DNA from: Ideonella_A sakaiensis_A
GTDB lineage: Bacteria; Pseudomonadota; Gammaproteobacteria; Burkholderiales; Burkholderiaceae_C
Direction of reading: 5' to 3'
Length of the DNA: 64,000 nt
Assembly: GCF_048320135.1 (NCBI RefSeq)
Contig: NZ_CP182947.1
Span: forward strand, 2,790,001 to 2,854,000
Shown piece by piece: positions 16,095-25,145 of the stretch (positions are counted from its first letter, which is position 1; each line of letters opens with the position of its first letter). The notes under the pieces were generated by a model. That model was not told where the DNA came from, made no database searches, and was given only the letters and a program-made list of their open reading frames with translations. Made by a program: the position numbers and the translations under genes.

Positions 16095-16903
16095 GATGAT
16101 TTGACGACCTTGCCGGCACGACCTTCGAGGAAGGCGCGCAGCCGATCCTGCGCGTCGGGTGTGCTTTCGGCGACCGCAGCCATCAGCGCCTCGGTCATCA
16201 GACCTTCGGATTGCGCCTGATCCGCAATTCGCGGCAGCACATGGGTGACCGCATAGTTCGACATCGGTGCATTGGTCGCGATGCGTCGGGCCAGCGCGAT
16301 GCCTTTTTCCAGCCCCGCGCCGTCGGCGACGACATAACTGACCAGCCCCATCTGCGCACCTTCCTGCGCATCGAAGACGCGGCCGGTCAGCATCAGGTCG
16401 CTCATCCGGGCGACGCCGATCAACCGCGGGATGCGCACCGAACCGCCGCCGCCGACGAAGATGCCGCGCTGGCCTTCTGGCAGGCCGAAATAGGCCGACT
16501 GCTCAGCGACCCGGATGTGGCAACTCGACGCCAGCTCGAGCCCGCCACCGACGACTGCGCCGTGCAGCACCGCGACCACCGGCACGCGGGCGAACTGGAT
16601 CGCGTCGAAAGCGGCATGCCACATCCGCGAATGGAGCACGGCGCCGCCGATGTCGCGTTCGACCAGTTCCGACAGGTCGAGGCCGGCGCAGAAATGGGCG
16701 CCTTCGCCGCTGACGACCGCTGCCTTGACCTGCTCGGGCAGGTTGACGAAGCAGGTGTGCAGTTGCTGGATCAGCGGGTCGCTGATCGAATTGCGCTTGG
16801 CCGGCCGGTTCAGCCGGACATGGATGACCGGGCCGTCGAGCGTGATCTGCAGCAGATCGAGCGATGCCAGCAGGCCGGTCGCGGGTTGGAAGGTCGTGGT
16901 CAT
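16091..16903 (-). CDS. Enoyl-CoA hydratase/isomerase (crotonase) family protein
   Basis: 270 residues. Crotonase landmarks: oxyanion-hole segment HFCAGLDLSEL, GAVVGGGLELASSCHIRVAE, and FGLPEGQRGIFVGGGGSVRIPR containing a candidate catalytic Glu. First gene of the minus-strand aromatic operon. In ferulate pathways the crotonase hydrates feruloyl-CoA and either cleaves it to vanillin (Ech) or leaves the beta-hydroxy thioester for later steps (CouM type). The nearby amidohydrolase favours the second type, but this cannot be settled by eye. Confidence 0.83.
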   Translation of the reverse strand: MTTTFQPATGLLASLDLLQITLDGPVIHVRLNRPAKRNSISDPLIQQLHTCFVNLPEQVKAAVVSGEGAHFCAGLDLSELVERDIGGAVLHSRMWHAAFDAIQFARVPVVAVLHGAVVGGGLELASSCHIRVAEQSAYFGLPEGQRGIFVGGGGSVRIPRLIGVARMSDLMLTGRVFDAQEGAQMGLVSYVVADGAGLEKGIALARRIATNAPMSNYAVTHVLPRIADQAQSEGLMTEALMAAVAESTPDAQDRLRAFLEGRAGKVVKSS

Positions 16904-16936
16904 GGGCGTGTCCGTCGGATTCGATGCGGCGAATAT

Positions 16937-16955
16937 TAGTTCACAATCGAAACTA
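16937..16955. promoter_or_regulatory. MarR-type operator candidate 1 (TAGTT-N9-AACTA)
   Basis: TAGTT (16937-16941) and AACTA (16951-16955) form an inverted repeat with a nine-base spacer, in the divergent region 34 bases upstream of the crotonase start. An identical half-site arrangement recurs exactly 100 bp away. Assignment to the cluster's MarR protein is inferred. Confidence 0.6.
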
Positions 16956-17035
16956 CATGGTCAGGGGAAACCCTAGGTTCCGGTTGCTGGTTTGCTGTGA
17001 GAATGTGTTCAAAAGGCGGCGACCGAACCATCGAA

Positions 17036-17056
17036 GTAGTTGCGTAGTTGAACTAC
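17036..17056. promoter_or_regulatory. MarR-type operator candidate 2 with nested palindrome
   Basis: The same TAGTT-N9-AACTA pattern at 17037-17055, extended to GTAGTT/AACTAC. A third half-site is nested inside, so GTAGTT-G-AACTAC (17044-17056) is itself a perfect palindrome. It lies 36 bases before the amidohydrolase ATG. Together with site 1 it flanks the region that should hold both divergent promoters. Confidence 0.62.
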
Positions 17057-17092
17057 AGTGTCTCCTAGAAGCCAACCGCAGGGCCCACGACC

Positions 17093-17977
17093 ATGAATAC
17101 CGACGAGCTGATCGCGATCGACACCCACACGCACCTCGAGGTGTCGTGCCGCAACCCCTTCGACAACTACGGCGAGGAATACGACCGTGCGGCCGACAAA
17201 TATTTCCGCTCGAGCCGCCGGCCGACGATGCAGGAGACGATCGACTTCTACCGCGAGAAGAAGATCGGCTTCGTCAATTTCACCGTCGATGCCGAATCGC
17301 AACTCGGCCGCCGGCGCATCAGCAACGAGGAGATCGCCGACGCAGCGGCAGCGAATCCGGACATCATGATTGCCTTCGGCAGCATCGACCCGCACAAAGG
17401 CAAATACGGCGGCCGCGAGGCGCGCCGGCTGGTCGAGCAGCATGGCGTCAATGGCTTCAAGTTCCACCCGACGGTGCAGGGCTTCGAGCCGGCCGACAAG
17501 ATGGCCTGGCCGATCTACGAAGTGATCAACGAATACAAGCTGCCGGCGGTTTTCCACAGCGGCCATTCGGGCATCGGCAGCGGCATGCGCTGCGGCGGGG
17601 GCCTGCGGCTGCAGAACTCGAACCCGATGCTGCTCGAGGATGTCGCGATCGCCTTCCCCGACATGCAGATCATCGTCGCCCATCCGTCGTGGCCATGGCA
17701 GGACGAGGCGCTGTCGCTGGCGATGCACAAGCCCAACATCTGGATCGACCTGTCCGGCTGGAGCCCGAAATATTTTCCGAAGCAGCTGGTCCAGTACTGC
17801 AACACGCTGCTGAAGGACCGCATCCTGTTCGGCAGCGATTTCCCGCTGATCGCGCCCGACCGCTGGATGGCGGATTTCGAGGAGGCGGGTTTCAAGGACG
17901 AGGTCAAGCCGCTGATCCTGAAACGCAATGCGATGCGGCTGCTCGGTCTCGGCGAGTTCGCCTCGGGTGCGGGCTGA
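17093..17977 (+). CDS. Amidohydrolase-2 family protein (possible beta-ketoacyl-CoA hydrolase)
   Basis: 294 residues, TIM-barrel amidohydrolase: IDTHTHLE at the N-terminus, FKFHPTVQGF, VFHSGHSG, IIVAHPSWPW and LFGSDFPLIA give the metal and acid-base positions. It is divergent from the crotonase/fcs operon. In Rhodococcus jostii the amidohydrolase CouO of the coumarate cluster hydrolyses the aryl beta-ketoacyl-CoA, so a matching step is a reasonable inference. Decarboxylase relatives (gamma-resorcylate, ACMSD) share the fold and are the main alternative. Confidence 0.75.
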   Translation: MNTDELIAIDTHTHLEVSCRNPFDNYGEEYDRAADKYFRSSRRPTMQETIDFYREKKIGFVNFTVDAESQLGRRRISNEEIADAAAANPDIMIAFGSIDPHKGKYGGREARRLVEQHGVNGFKFHPTVQGFEPADKMAWPIYEVINEYKLPAVFHSGHSGIGSGMRCGGGLRLQNSNPMLLEDVAIAFPDMQIIVAHPSWPWQDEALSLAMHKPNIWIDLSGWSPKYFPKQLVQYCNTLLKDRILFGSDFPLIAPDRWMADFEEAGFKDEVKPLILKRNAMRLLGLGEFASGAG

Positions 17978-18077
17978 CGATCAGCCCATATCCCCGGTCG
18001 ATGACCCCACGTTTTGCTCCGGCCCATCGATGCTGCACGATGGCCATGCCGATTCGAGCAGCAACCAGCTTCCGCCC

Positions 18078-19307
18078 ATGACAAGCACCTCCTTCTTCTT
18101 CCAGCGCACGGTGATCGCCGCCGCTCTGGCACTCGGCAGCACAGCGGCACTGGCGCAGGCCGCCGCACCATGCACCCCACTCGAGCGCGGCGCCGCCAGT
18201 TCGCCATCGCAGCGGCCGGCGTTTGCCGGCCAGACGCGCGCGTGCGCCGCGGTGCCGAGCGCTGCGGTCAAGGTCAGCGTCGTCGCCAGCGGGCTGGTTC
18301 ATCCGTGGTCGGTCGAACCGCTGCCCGATGGCGGCTTCCTGGTCAGCGAGCGGCCCGGCCGGATGCGCCACATCTCGGCTGGCGGCCAGGTTTCCGAGCC
18401 GATCGAAGGATTGCCGGCGATCGATGCCGGCCGTCAGGGCGGCCTGCTCGACATCGCGCTCGGCCCGTCGTTTGCAAGCGATCGCACGATCTTCTGGAGT
18501 TATACCGAGCCGCGGCAGGATGGCAATGCGACCGCAGTCGCCCGCGGCCGGCTGTCGGCAGATAACCGGCGGGTCGAACAGGTGCGGGTGATCCTGCGCA
18601 CCGTGCCGAGCTGGAACAACCACATGCACTACGGCTCGCGGCTGGCGTTCGGCCCGGACGACATGTTGTACGTGACCCTCGGCGAACGCTCCGACGTCGC
18701 GGCGCGTCCGCAAGCGCAGCAACTCGGCAGCCATTTCGGCAAGCTGCTGCGCATCACCGCCGACGGCGCATCGCCGGCCGACAACCCGTTTGTCGGCCGC
18801 GACGGCGCGCGGCCGGAAATCTGGACGCTCGGCCACCGCAATGTGCAGGCCGCGGCATTCGATCCGCGAGGCCGGCTGTGGACGGTCGAGATGGGCCCGC
18901 GCGGCGGCGACGAACTGAACCTGATCGACAAGGGCAAGAACTACGGCTGGCCGCTGATCACCTATGGCGAGGAATATTCCGGCCGGCCGGTCGGTGATGG
19001 CAGCACCGCGCGCGCCGGCCTCGAGCAGCCGGTCTATTACTGGGATCCGGTGATCGCACCGTCCGGCGCGCAGTGGTACGACGGCGAGCTGTTTCCGGCC
19101 TGGCGCGGCAACCTGTTCGTCGGCGGGCTGGGCGGCAAGGCGCTGGTACGGCTGGTCATCGACGGCGAGCGCGTCGTTGCCGAGGAACACCTGCTGACCG
19201 ATCGCAACCAGCGCATCCGCGATGTCCGCCAGGGGCCGGACGGGGCCTTGTACCTCGTGACCGATGAGCGCGACGGTTCTCTGCTGAAAGTCGTGCCAGC
19301 GCGCTGA
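18078..19307 (+). CDS. PQQ-dependent sugar dehydrogenase (YliI/Asd-like), secreted
   Basis: 409 residues. A signal peptide (TVIAAALALGSTAALAQA) is followed by a six-bladed beta-propeller: VHPWSVEPLPDGGFLVSERP, WNNHMHYGSRLAFGPDDMLY, TLGHRNVQAAAFDP and VYYWDPVIAPSGAQWYDG match soluble aldose sugar dehydrogenases that use PQQ. It would oxidise periplasmic aldoses. The ATG at 18078 gives the signal peptide; the frame is open further upstream, where it overlaps the amidohydrolase end. No PQQ biosynthesis genes are in view. Confidence 0.82.
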   Translation: MTSTSFFFQRTVIAAALALGSTAALAQAAAPCTPLERGAASSPSQRPAFAGQTRACAAVPSAAVKVSVVASGLVHPWSVEPLPDGGFLVSERPGRMRHISAGGQVSEPIEGLPAIDAGRQGGLLDIALGPSFASDRTIFWSYTEPRQDGNATAVARGRLSADNRRVEQVRVILRTVPSWNNHMHYGSRLAFGPDDMLYVTLGERSDVAARPQAQQLGSHFGKLLRITADGASPADNPFVGRDGARPEIWTLGHRNVQAAAFDPRGRLWTVEMGPRGGDELNLIDKGKNYGWPLITYGEEYSGRPVGDGSTARAGLEQPVYYWDPVIAPSGAQWYDGELFPAWRGNLFVGGLGGKALVRLVIDGERVVAEEHLLTDRNQRIRDVRQGPDGALYLVTDERDGSLLKVVPAR

Positions 19308-19319
19308 GCGAGCCGCCGC

Positions 19320-20363
19320 TCAGCTGTTGAACAGCAGCAGCACCAGGCCGAGGTAGATGCCCATCATCAGCATGCTGTCGACGCCGACATTGGCCAGGCC
19401 ACGCTGCTGGCGGTGCAACAGCGCGACCAGCAGGATGCCGGTCTGCAGCAGCGCGGCGCTGGTGATCAGCGTGATCGAGCCGAGCCCGTCGGCATGCAGC
19501 ACCGAGCCACCGCGGTAGGCGATATCGGCGATTGCGACGAACAGCGTATCGAAGACATTGCCGCCGATGATGTCGCCGACGGCCAGCGTCAGCGCTCCCT
19601 GGCGCACCGCGGCGAGCGCGGTGACGAGTTCAGGCAGCGAGGTCGACAGCGCCGTCAGCACGCCGCCGACCGCGCTGTCCGACAGGCCGGTCTGTGCCGC
19701 CAGCGCGAGGCCGGTGCGCGCGATCAGCCAGCCGGCGACGCCGACCGTCACGGCCAGTGCGGCAAAACGCCCGATCAGCGGCGCCAGCGCCTGCTGTTCG
19801 GCTTCCGGTTCCGGCTCGTCATGCCGCGTCTCCTTGGTCGAGCGCGGCGTCCACATCGGCTTGCGGTGCACGCGGTGCACCAGTTTCAGGCCGACCAGAT
19901 AACCGACCACCAGCGTCACGCTGACCGGGTGCACGCCGGCGACGGTGAACGGCGGGGCCGCGATGGCCAACGCAATCATTGCCAGCATCACGACCAGCAG
20001 CGAACCCTGCATGATGTTCGGCAGCGACGCCGCCGCATGCTCGAGGTTGGCGCGCCGGTAGCTGATGTCGGCGATCGCGATGAAGGCGGTCTGCGCGGCA
20101 ATGCCGCCAAGGCCGTTGCTGACGGCAAATGCGGCACGGCCGTCGATCGCGGCGGTCAGCGAGGTGATGCTGCCGGGCAATGAGGTCGTCGCACCGAGGA
20201 AGATCGCGCCGGCGACCGCCTCGCCGAGGCCGGTGCGGTCGGCAAGTCGATTCGCGGCCGCTGCAAGAAACCAGCCGGATACCCCGATCACCGCTGCGGC
20301 TGCGGCAAACAGGGCAGCATTGCCGGCCAATGGCAGCTGGTTGAAGTCGGGGATCGAGATCAC
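19320..20363 (-). CDS. Sodium/calcium exchanger family (CaCA) cation antiporter
   Basis: 347 residues from a GTG start chosen because it opens the protein just before the first helix; longer frames would enter the divergent gene's upstream region. Two alpha-repeats are visible: GATTSLPGSITSLTAAI in the N-half and ALSTSLPELVTALAAV with GGNVFDTLF in the C-half. A charged loop (KETRHDEPEPEAEQQ) separates the two five-helix halves. Exchanges Na+ or H+ for Ca2+ or another cation at the inner membrane; the ion is not identifiable. Convergent with the sugar dehydrogenase gene (12 bases). Confidence 0.8.
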   Translation of the reverse strand: MISIPDFNQLPLAGNAALFAAAAAVIGVSGWFLAAAANRLADRTGLGEAVAGAIFLGATTSLPGSITSLTAAIDGRAAFAVSNGLGGIAAQTAFIAIADISYRRANLEHAAASLPNIMQGSLLVVMLAMIALAIAAPPFTVAGVHPVSVTLVVGYLVGLKLVHRVHRKPMWTPRSTKETRHDEPEPEAEQQALAPLIGRFAALAVTVGVAGWLIARTGLALAAQTGLSDSAVGGVLTALSTSLPELVTALAAVRQGALTLAVGDIIGGNVFDTLFVAIADIAYRGGSVLHADGLGSITLITSAALLQTGILLVALLHRQQRGLANVGVDSMLMMGIYLGLVLLLFNS

Positions 20364-20458
20364 GTGGACTGAACGAGTGCCGCCGCGCCGGCAAAGTTCC
20401 CCGCCGCTTTGGCAGGGCATTGCTGGCGGCCATCGCCGCGATCTGGTCAGATCAGACG

Positions 20459-21850
20459 ATGACTCCAACCCACCCAGTTGATATGACCGACGAGGCTCGC
20501 GCGCGCTGGCACGAGCAACTGCAAAACGCGCTCGACGAGGCAGCCGCCGGCAAGCCCGAGCGGCTGTGCGCAAAGATTGCCGACCTCGACGGCAGCGCGC
20601 TCGCCGATGTGCTGGAGGCACTGGACAGCGAGCCGCGGCTGGTTTTATGGAACAACATCACCGCGCAGCGGCGCGGCCAGGTGCTGGTCGAGTCGCACGG
20701 CGAGGTGCGGCGCGGGTTGATCGAGGCGACCGATGCACAGACGCTGGCCGATGCGGTGCAGGGCCTCGATCTCGACGATCTGTCCGACATCGATGCCGAC
20801 CTGCCGCCGGAGGTGCTGCGCAGTGTGCTCGAGCGGATGCCGCAGGAACGCCGCCAGCGTTTCGACGCGCTGCGTGTCTATCCGGACGATTGCGCCGGCG
20901 GCCTGATGGACGCCGACCCGGTCAGCGTGCGGCCCGACGCCGACGTCGCATCGGCCGCCGCGACGCTGCGCCGCCATCGCGAGCAACAGGGTGCGTTGCC
21001 CGAACACCTGCATGCGCTGATGGTCACCGACGACAGTGGCCGCTATCTCGGGATGGTCGAACTCGCCGACCTGCTGGTCAACGATGGCGACCGGCCGGTG
21101 CGCGAGGTGATGACGCGGCAGGACCAGGCGCTGCCGGTCGACCTGTCGGCGGCCGATGTCGCACGCCGCTTCGAGGACCACAACCTGCTGTCGGCCGCGG
21201 TGGTCGACGATGCCGGCCGGCTGATCGGCCGCATCACCGTCGACGATGTCGTCGATGTGCTGCGTGCGCAGGCGGAGCGTTCGCAGCTCGCCAATACCGG
21301 CCTCGACAACGAAACCGACACCTTTGCTCCGACGCTGGTCGCCAGCCGCCGCCGCGCGGTCTGGCTCGGCGTCAACCTCGTCAATGCGCTGATCGCCGCG
21401 GCGATCATCAGCCTGTTCGACGAGACGATCGACCAGCTGGTGGCGCTGGCGGTGCTGATGCCGGTGGTTGCCAGCATGGGTGGGGTGGCGGGCACGCAGA
21501 GCATGGCGCTGGTGATCCGCGCGATCGCGCTCGACCAGGTGCACGGCAGCACGCGCTGGCGATTGCTGCGCCGCGAACTGGCGGTCGGCGGCCTGAACGG
21601 CCTGTTGTGGGCGCTGGTCGTTGCGGCGGTCGCGCTTGCGTGGTTCGGCAACCCGGCGCTGTCGGCGGTTTTTGCGACCGCGGTGATCCTGAACCTGATG
21701 ATGGGTGTCTTCGCCGGCACCGGGATACCGATGCTGCTGTCGCGGCTCGGTGTCGATCCGGCGCTGGCCGGCGGCGTCGTGCTGGTGGCGCTGACCGATG
21801 CGGTCGGCTTCGGCGTCTTCCTCGGCCTCGGTAGCCTGCTGCTGATCTGA
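20459..21850 (+). CDS. mgtE: MgtE-family magnesium transporter
   Basis: 463 residues: N-terminal superhelical domain (about 10-130), a CBS pair (about 140-265, with HALMVTDDSGRYLGMVELAD and AAVVDDAGRLIGRITVDDVV), then a membrane part of five helices with LMPVVASMGGVAGTQSMALV and VALTDAVGFGVFLGLG, the conserved Mg2+ pore residues. The CBS and N domains close the pore at high Mg2+ in Thermus MgtE. The start at 20459 is the first ATG that leaves the complete N-domain. A later ATG at MTDEA is possible. Confidence 0.9.
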   Translation: MTPTHPVDMTDEARARWHEQLQNALDEAAAGKPERLCAKIADLDGSALADVLEALDSEPRLVLWNNITAQRRGQVLVESHGEVRRGLIEATDAQTLADAVQGLDLDDLSDIDADLPPEVLRSVLERMPQERRQRFDALRVYPDDCAGGLMDADPVSVRPDADVASAAATLRRHREQQGALPEHLHALMVTDDSGRYLGMVELADLLVNDGDRPVREVMTRQDQALPVDLSAADVARRFEDHNLLSAAVVDDAGRLIGRITVDDVVDVLRAQAERSQLANTGLDNETDTFAPTLVASRRRAVWLGVNLVNALIAAAIISLFDETIDQLVALAVLMPVVASMGGVAGTQSMALVIRAIALDQVHGSTRWRLLRRELAVGGLNGLLWALVVAAVALAWFGNPALSAVFATAVILNLMMGVFAGTGIPMLLSRLGVDPALAGGVVLVALTDAVGFGVFLGLGSLLLI

Positions 21851-21869
21851 TCCGGGCGGCCGAGCAGCC

Positions 21870-23537
21870 TCAGCCCGGGATTTCTTCGGCCGCCGCGAGT
21901 TGCGATTCGCGGATGCGGGTTGCCGCCAGCACACCGGCCGATTCGAGGATCGGGTAGGCGATCGAGCAGATGTGCGAATTGATGCGTTTCAGTTCGCTGA
22001 TCAGGTCGAGGTGCAGCGAACTGGTCTCGATGCTCTGCGCGCGGTTGTCCTGCAGGCGCGCGAGGTGGTTGGCGGCATATTCATGCTCGAGGTCGCGGAA
22101 TCTCGCCTTTTCCTCGAGCAGCCGCTGCGCGTCGCGCACATGGCCGTCGAGAAAGACGCTCATCGCCAGCCGCAGGTTCGACAGCAGCCGGTCATGCAGG
22201 TGGCAGATCTCGGCCATGCCGGCGTCCGAAAAGCGCCGGTTCTTGCGGATCTTCTTGTCCTCGAGATCCTGCAGCGCACGTTCGATGCTGTCGCCGATCT
22301 GCTCCATGTTGATCGTGAAGCTGACGACGTCGGCCCAGCGCCGGCCCTCGCGTTCGGACAGCGCCTCACGCGAGATCTGCGTCAGGTAGAACTTGATCGC
22401 CGAATACAGCTCGTCGACGGTGTCGTCCATGCGGCGCAACCGTTCCGCCAGATCGAGGTCGTTGTTGCGCATCACCGGCAACATGCCGCGCAGCATCGTC
22501 TCGACGATGTCGGCCTGGTGCAGCGCCTCGCGCGCCGCGCAGCTGATCGCCAGCGACGGGGTTGCGAGCGCCACCGGATCGAGATGCCGCGGACGCTCGG
22601 AGGCGGCCACCGGGCGCGCACGCAGCAGCTTCTCGACCAGCTTGGCCATCGGCCCGACGAAGCCGATGAAGACCAGCGCCATCAGCACGTTGAAGGCGAG
22701 GTGGAAACCGACCACCTGGTGGGTGACCGACGGTATCCATTGCGTGGCCAGCAGCTGCAGCTGCGGCAGGAACGGCACGACGACCAGCACGCCGGTCAGC
22801 TTGAACAGGAAATTGCCGAGCGGCAGCCGCCGCAGCTCGGGTTTGCCGCTGCCGGTGACGATCATCGCCAGTACCCCGCTGCCGATGTTGGCGCCGAGCA
22901 CCAGCCCCATCGCAACACCTGCCGGCAGGATGCCCTGCGCGGCCAGTGTCGCGCTGAGCAGCACGATCGCCAGGCTGCTGTAGGCGAGCACGACCAGCGT
23001 CGCGCCGACGACGATCTCCAACGAGACCTCCTGCGGCATCGCGGCGAGCAGCGCACGCACCTCGGGCGCATCGGTCAAAGGCCGCGTTGCGCCGACGATC
23101 AGCTGCAGCGCCAGCGTGATCAGGCCGAGCCCGATCAGCACCCTGCCGAAGCGGCCGACGCTGGAGTTTTGCCGCGAGATGAACATCACGACGCCGACCA
23201 GGATCAGCAGCGGCGAGATCCACGACAGGTCGAACGAGAAGACCAGCGTCATCACCGCGGTGCCGACGTCGGCGCCGAGCATCACCGCCAATGCCGCCGC
23301 GGTGCCGACCAGGCCCGAGCCGACAAACGATGCAACGATCAGGCAGGTCGCGGTGCTCGACTGCACCAGGCTGGTCACCGCGATGCCGGCCAGCATCGAG
23401 CGGAAACGGTTGCCGAAACTGCGCGCCAGCACATGGCGCAGGTTCTCCCCGAAAACGCCGAGCATCCCGGTTCGCACGATGTGGGTGCCCCAGACGAGCA
23501 GGGCGATGGCGGCGAGCAGGTTGAGGAGATGGATCAA
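21870..23537 (-). CDS. Na/Pi cotransporter family protein with PhoU-like domain
   Basis: 555 residues from a TTG start. Membrane part (about 1-330) has two Na_Pi_cotrans repeats, with SLVQSSTATCLIVASF and GLVLGANIGSGVLAMIVTGS as QSSS-like signatures; a PhoU-like four-helix cytoplasmic region follows (about 360-540). The start is uncertain: family members begin just before LLNLLAAIALLVWG, which fits the TTG, but the frame stays open and an ATG at 23696 would add 53 residues overlapping the leader of the divergent glutamine-synthetase-like gene. NptA/YjbB relatives move phosphate with sodium, often outward. Confidence 0.75.
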   Translation of the reverse strand: MIHLLNLLAAIALLVWGTHIVRTGMLGVFGENLRHVLARSFGNRFRSMLAGIAVTSLVQSSTATCLIVASFVGSGLVGTAAALAVMLGADVGTAVMTLVFSFDLSWISPLLILVGVVMFISRQNSSVGRFGRVLIGLGLITLALQLIVGATRPLTDAPEVRALLAAMPQEVSLEIVVGATLVVLAYSSLAIVLLSATLAAQGILPAGVAMGLVLGANIGSGVLAMIVTGSGKPELRRLPLGNFLFKLTGVLVVVPFLPQLQLLATQWIPSVTHQVVGFHLAFNVLMALVFIGFVGPMAKLVEKLLRARPVAASERPRHLDPVALATPSLAISCAAREALHQADIVETMLRGMLPVMRNNDLDLAERLRRMDDTVDELYSAIKFYLTQISREALSEREGRRWADVVSFTINMEQIGDSIERALQDLEDKKIRKNRRFSDAGMAEICHLHDRLLSNLRLAMSVFLDGHVRDAQRLLEEKARFRDLEHEYAANHLARLQDNRAQSIETSSLHLDLISELKRINSHICSIAYPILESAGVLAATRIRESQLAAAEEIPG

Positions 23538-23761
23538 TTGGTGGTGGGTGCGGATGTGCCGATCAATGGGCCGCTCGTGAGCCGGTTGACGCGGCAGCGA
23601 TTGGAAGGCTCGCGTTGTCGATTGTCCAGTAGGCCAAATACCGTTGACAGCATCGTGCCACGAAGTCGCCGGTCTTGCTGCGGTCGAGATGGACATCGCA
23701 TGCCGTGCTCGCGCATGATGGCAGCCACGCCAACCCCTGCAGCAACAATCGGACACCTGCG

Positions 23762-25135
23762 ATGGCAACCAGCAAAGAGCATCCGGCCGTGGCCGCGATC
23801 CGCATCGGCAAGGCGGCGAAAGTGAAGGTCGCGGTCAGCGATATCGACGGCATCCTGCGCGGCAAATATCTGCACCGCGACAAGTTCCTCGCCGCTGCCG
23901 AGCCGTATCCGAAAGGCGGCTTCGGTTTCTGCGACGTCGTTTTCGGCTGGGACAGCGGCGACCAGTGCTACGACAATACGCAGGCCACCGGCTGGCAGCA
24001 CGGCTTTCCCGACGCGCTGGCGCGGCTCGACCTCGACACCGCCCGCCATGTGCCATGGGACAACAACGTGCCGTTTTTCCTCGGCGAATTCATCTCGCCC
24101 GACGGCAGCGCCTACCCGCTGTGCCCGCGGCAGACGCTGAAGCGGGTGCTGGCGCGCGCCGAGCGGCGCGGCCTGCAGGTGCTGACCGGCTTCGAGTTCG
24201 AGTGGTTCAATTTTGCCGAGACGCCACAGAGCTGGGCCGACAAGCGCGGCGTCGCGCCGACGCCGATCACCCCCGGCATGTTCGGTTATTCGCTGTTGCG
24301 GATGGCCGATCGGCAGCCGTTCTTCAACGCGCTGATGGACGAGATGGCGGCCTTCGGCGTGCCGCTCGAAGGCCTGCATACCGAAACCGGCCCCGGTGTC
24401 TACGAGGCGGCGATCGTCTTCAGCCCGGCGCTCGAGCAGGCCGACCGCGCAATCCTGTTCAAGACCGGCGCGCGCGAACTCGGCAAGCGCCATGGCGTGA
24501 TGCCGAGTTTCATGGCGAAATGGAACGCCGATCTGCCCGGCTGCTCCGGCCACATCCACCAGAGCCTGTCGGACGGCAAGACGAATCTGTTCTTCGACGC
24601 GAAGTCGCCACGTCGGATGAGCAAGCTGTTCGAGAGTTATGTTGCCGGTCAGGTCGCCTGCCTGATGGAGTTTGCGCCGATGTTCTGGCCGACGATCAAC
24701 AGCTACAAGCGGCTCGTCGACGGTTTCTGGGCGCCGGTCAAGCCGACCTGGGGCATCGACAACCGGACCGCGAGTTTTCGCGTGATCGCCGGCTCGGCCA
24801 AATCGATGCGGCTCGAGACCCGCTGTCCGGGCGCCGACGTCAACCCGTACCTGGCGATGGCCGCGGTGATCGCGGCCGGCCTGCACGGCGTCGAGCAGGG
24901 CCTGACGCTCGATGCGCCGCCGATCACCGGCACCAACCAGGGCGCGGAAAACGTGCCGCGCGCGCCGCGCTCGCTGATCGAGACGACGCGCATCTTCAGC
25001 CGATCGGAGATCGCCCGCGATTTTCTCGGCGACAGCTTCGTCGACCATTTCGCCGCGACCCGCGAGTGGGAGCACCGGCAGTGGCAGGATGCGGTCACCG
25101 ACTGGGAACTGAAACGTTATCTCGAGATCATCTGA
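23762..25135 (+). CDS. Glutamine synthetase-like gamma-glutamyl-amine ligase
   Basis: 457 residues with the GS catalytic set: metal Glu in GFEFEWFNF and HTETGPGVYE, ATP loop SGHIHQSLSDG, and glutamate-binding FRVIAGSAKSMRLETRCPGA. It resembles PuuA-type and other GS-like enzymes rather than nitrogen-assimilating GlnA. The adenylylation tyrosine region of GlnA is not recognisable, and the N-domain is short (ADIDG-like VAVSDIDGILRGKYL). With PuuD-like and alcohol dehydrogenase genes directly downstream it probably gamma-glutamylates an amine or amino-alcohol. Substrate unknown. Confidence 0.8.
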   Translation: MATSKEHPAVAAIRIGKAAKVKVAVSDIDGILRGKYLHRDKFLAAAEPYPKGGFGFCDVVFGWDSGDQCYDNTQATGWQHGFPDALARLDLDTARHVPWDNNVPFFLGEFISPDGSAYPLCPRQTLKRVLARAERRGLQVLTGFEFEWFNFAETPQSWADKRGVAPTPITPGMFGYSLLRMADRQPFFNALMDEMAAFGVPLEGLHTETGPGVYEAAIVFSPALEQADRAILFKTGARELGKRHGVMPSFMAKWNADLPGCSGHIHQSLSDGKTNLFFDAKSPRRMSKLFESYVAGQVACLMEFAPMFWPTINSYKRLVDGFWAPVKPTWGIDNRTASFRVIAGSAKSMRLETRCPGADVNPYLAMAAVIAAGLHGVEQGLTLDAPPITGTNQGAENVPRAPRSLIETTRIFSRSEIARDFLGDSFVDHFAATREWEHRQWQDAVTDWELKRYLEII

Positions 25136-25145
25136 CACCGCCGCG

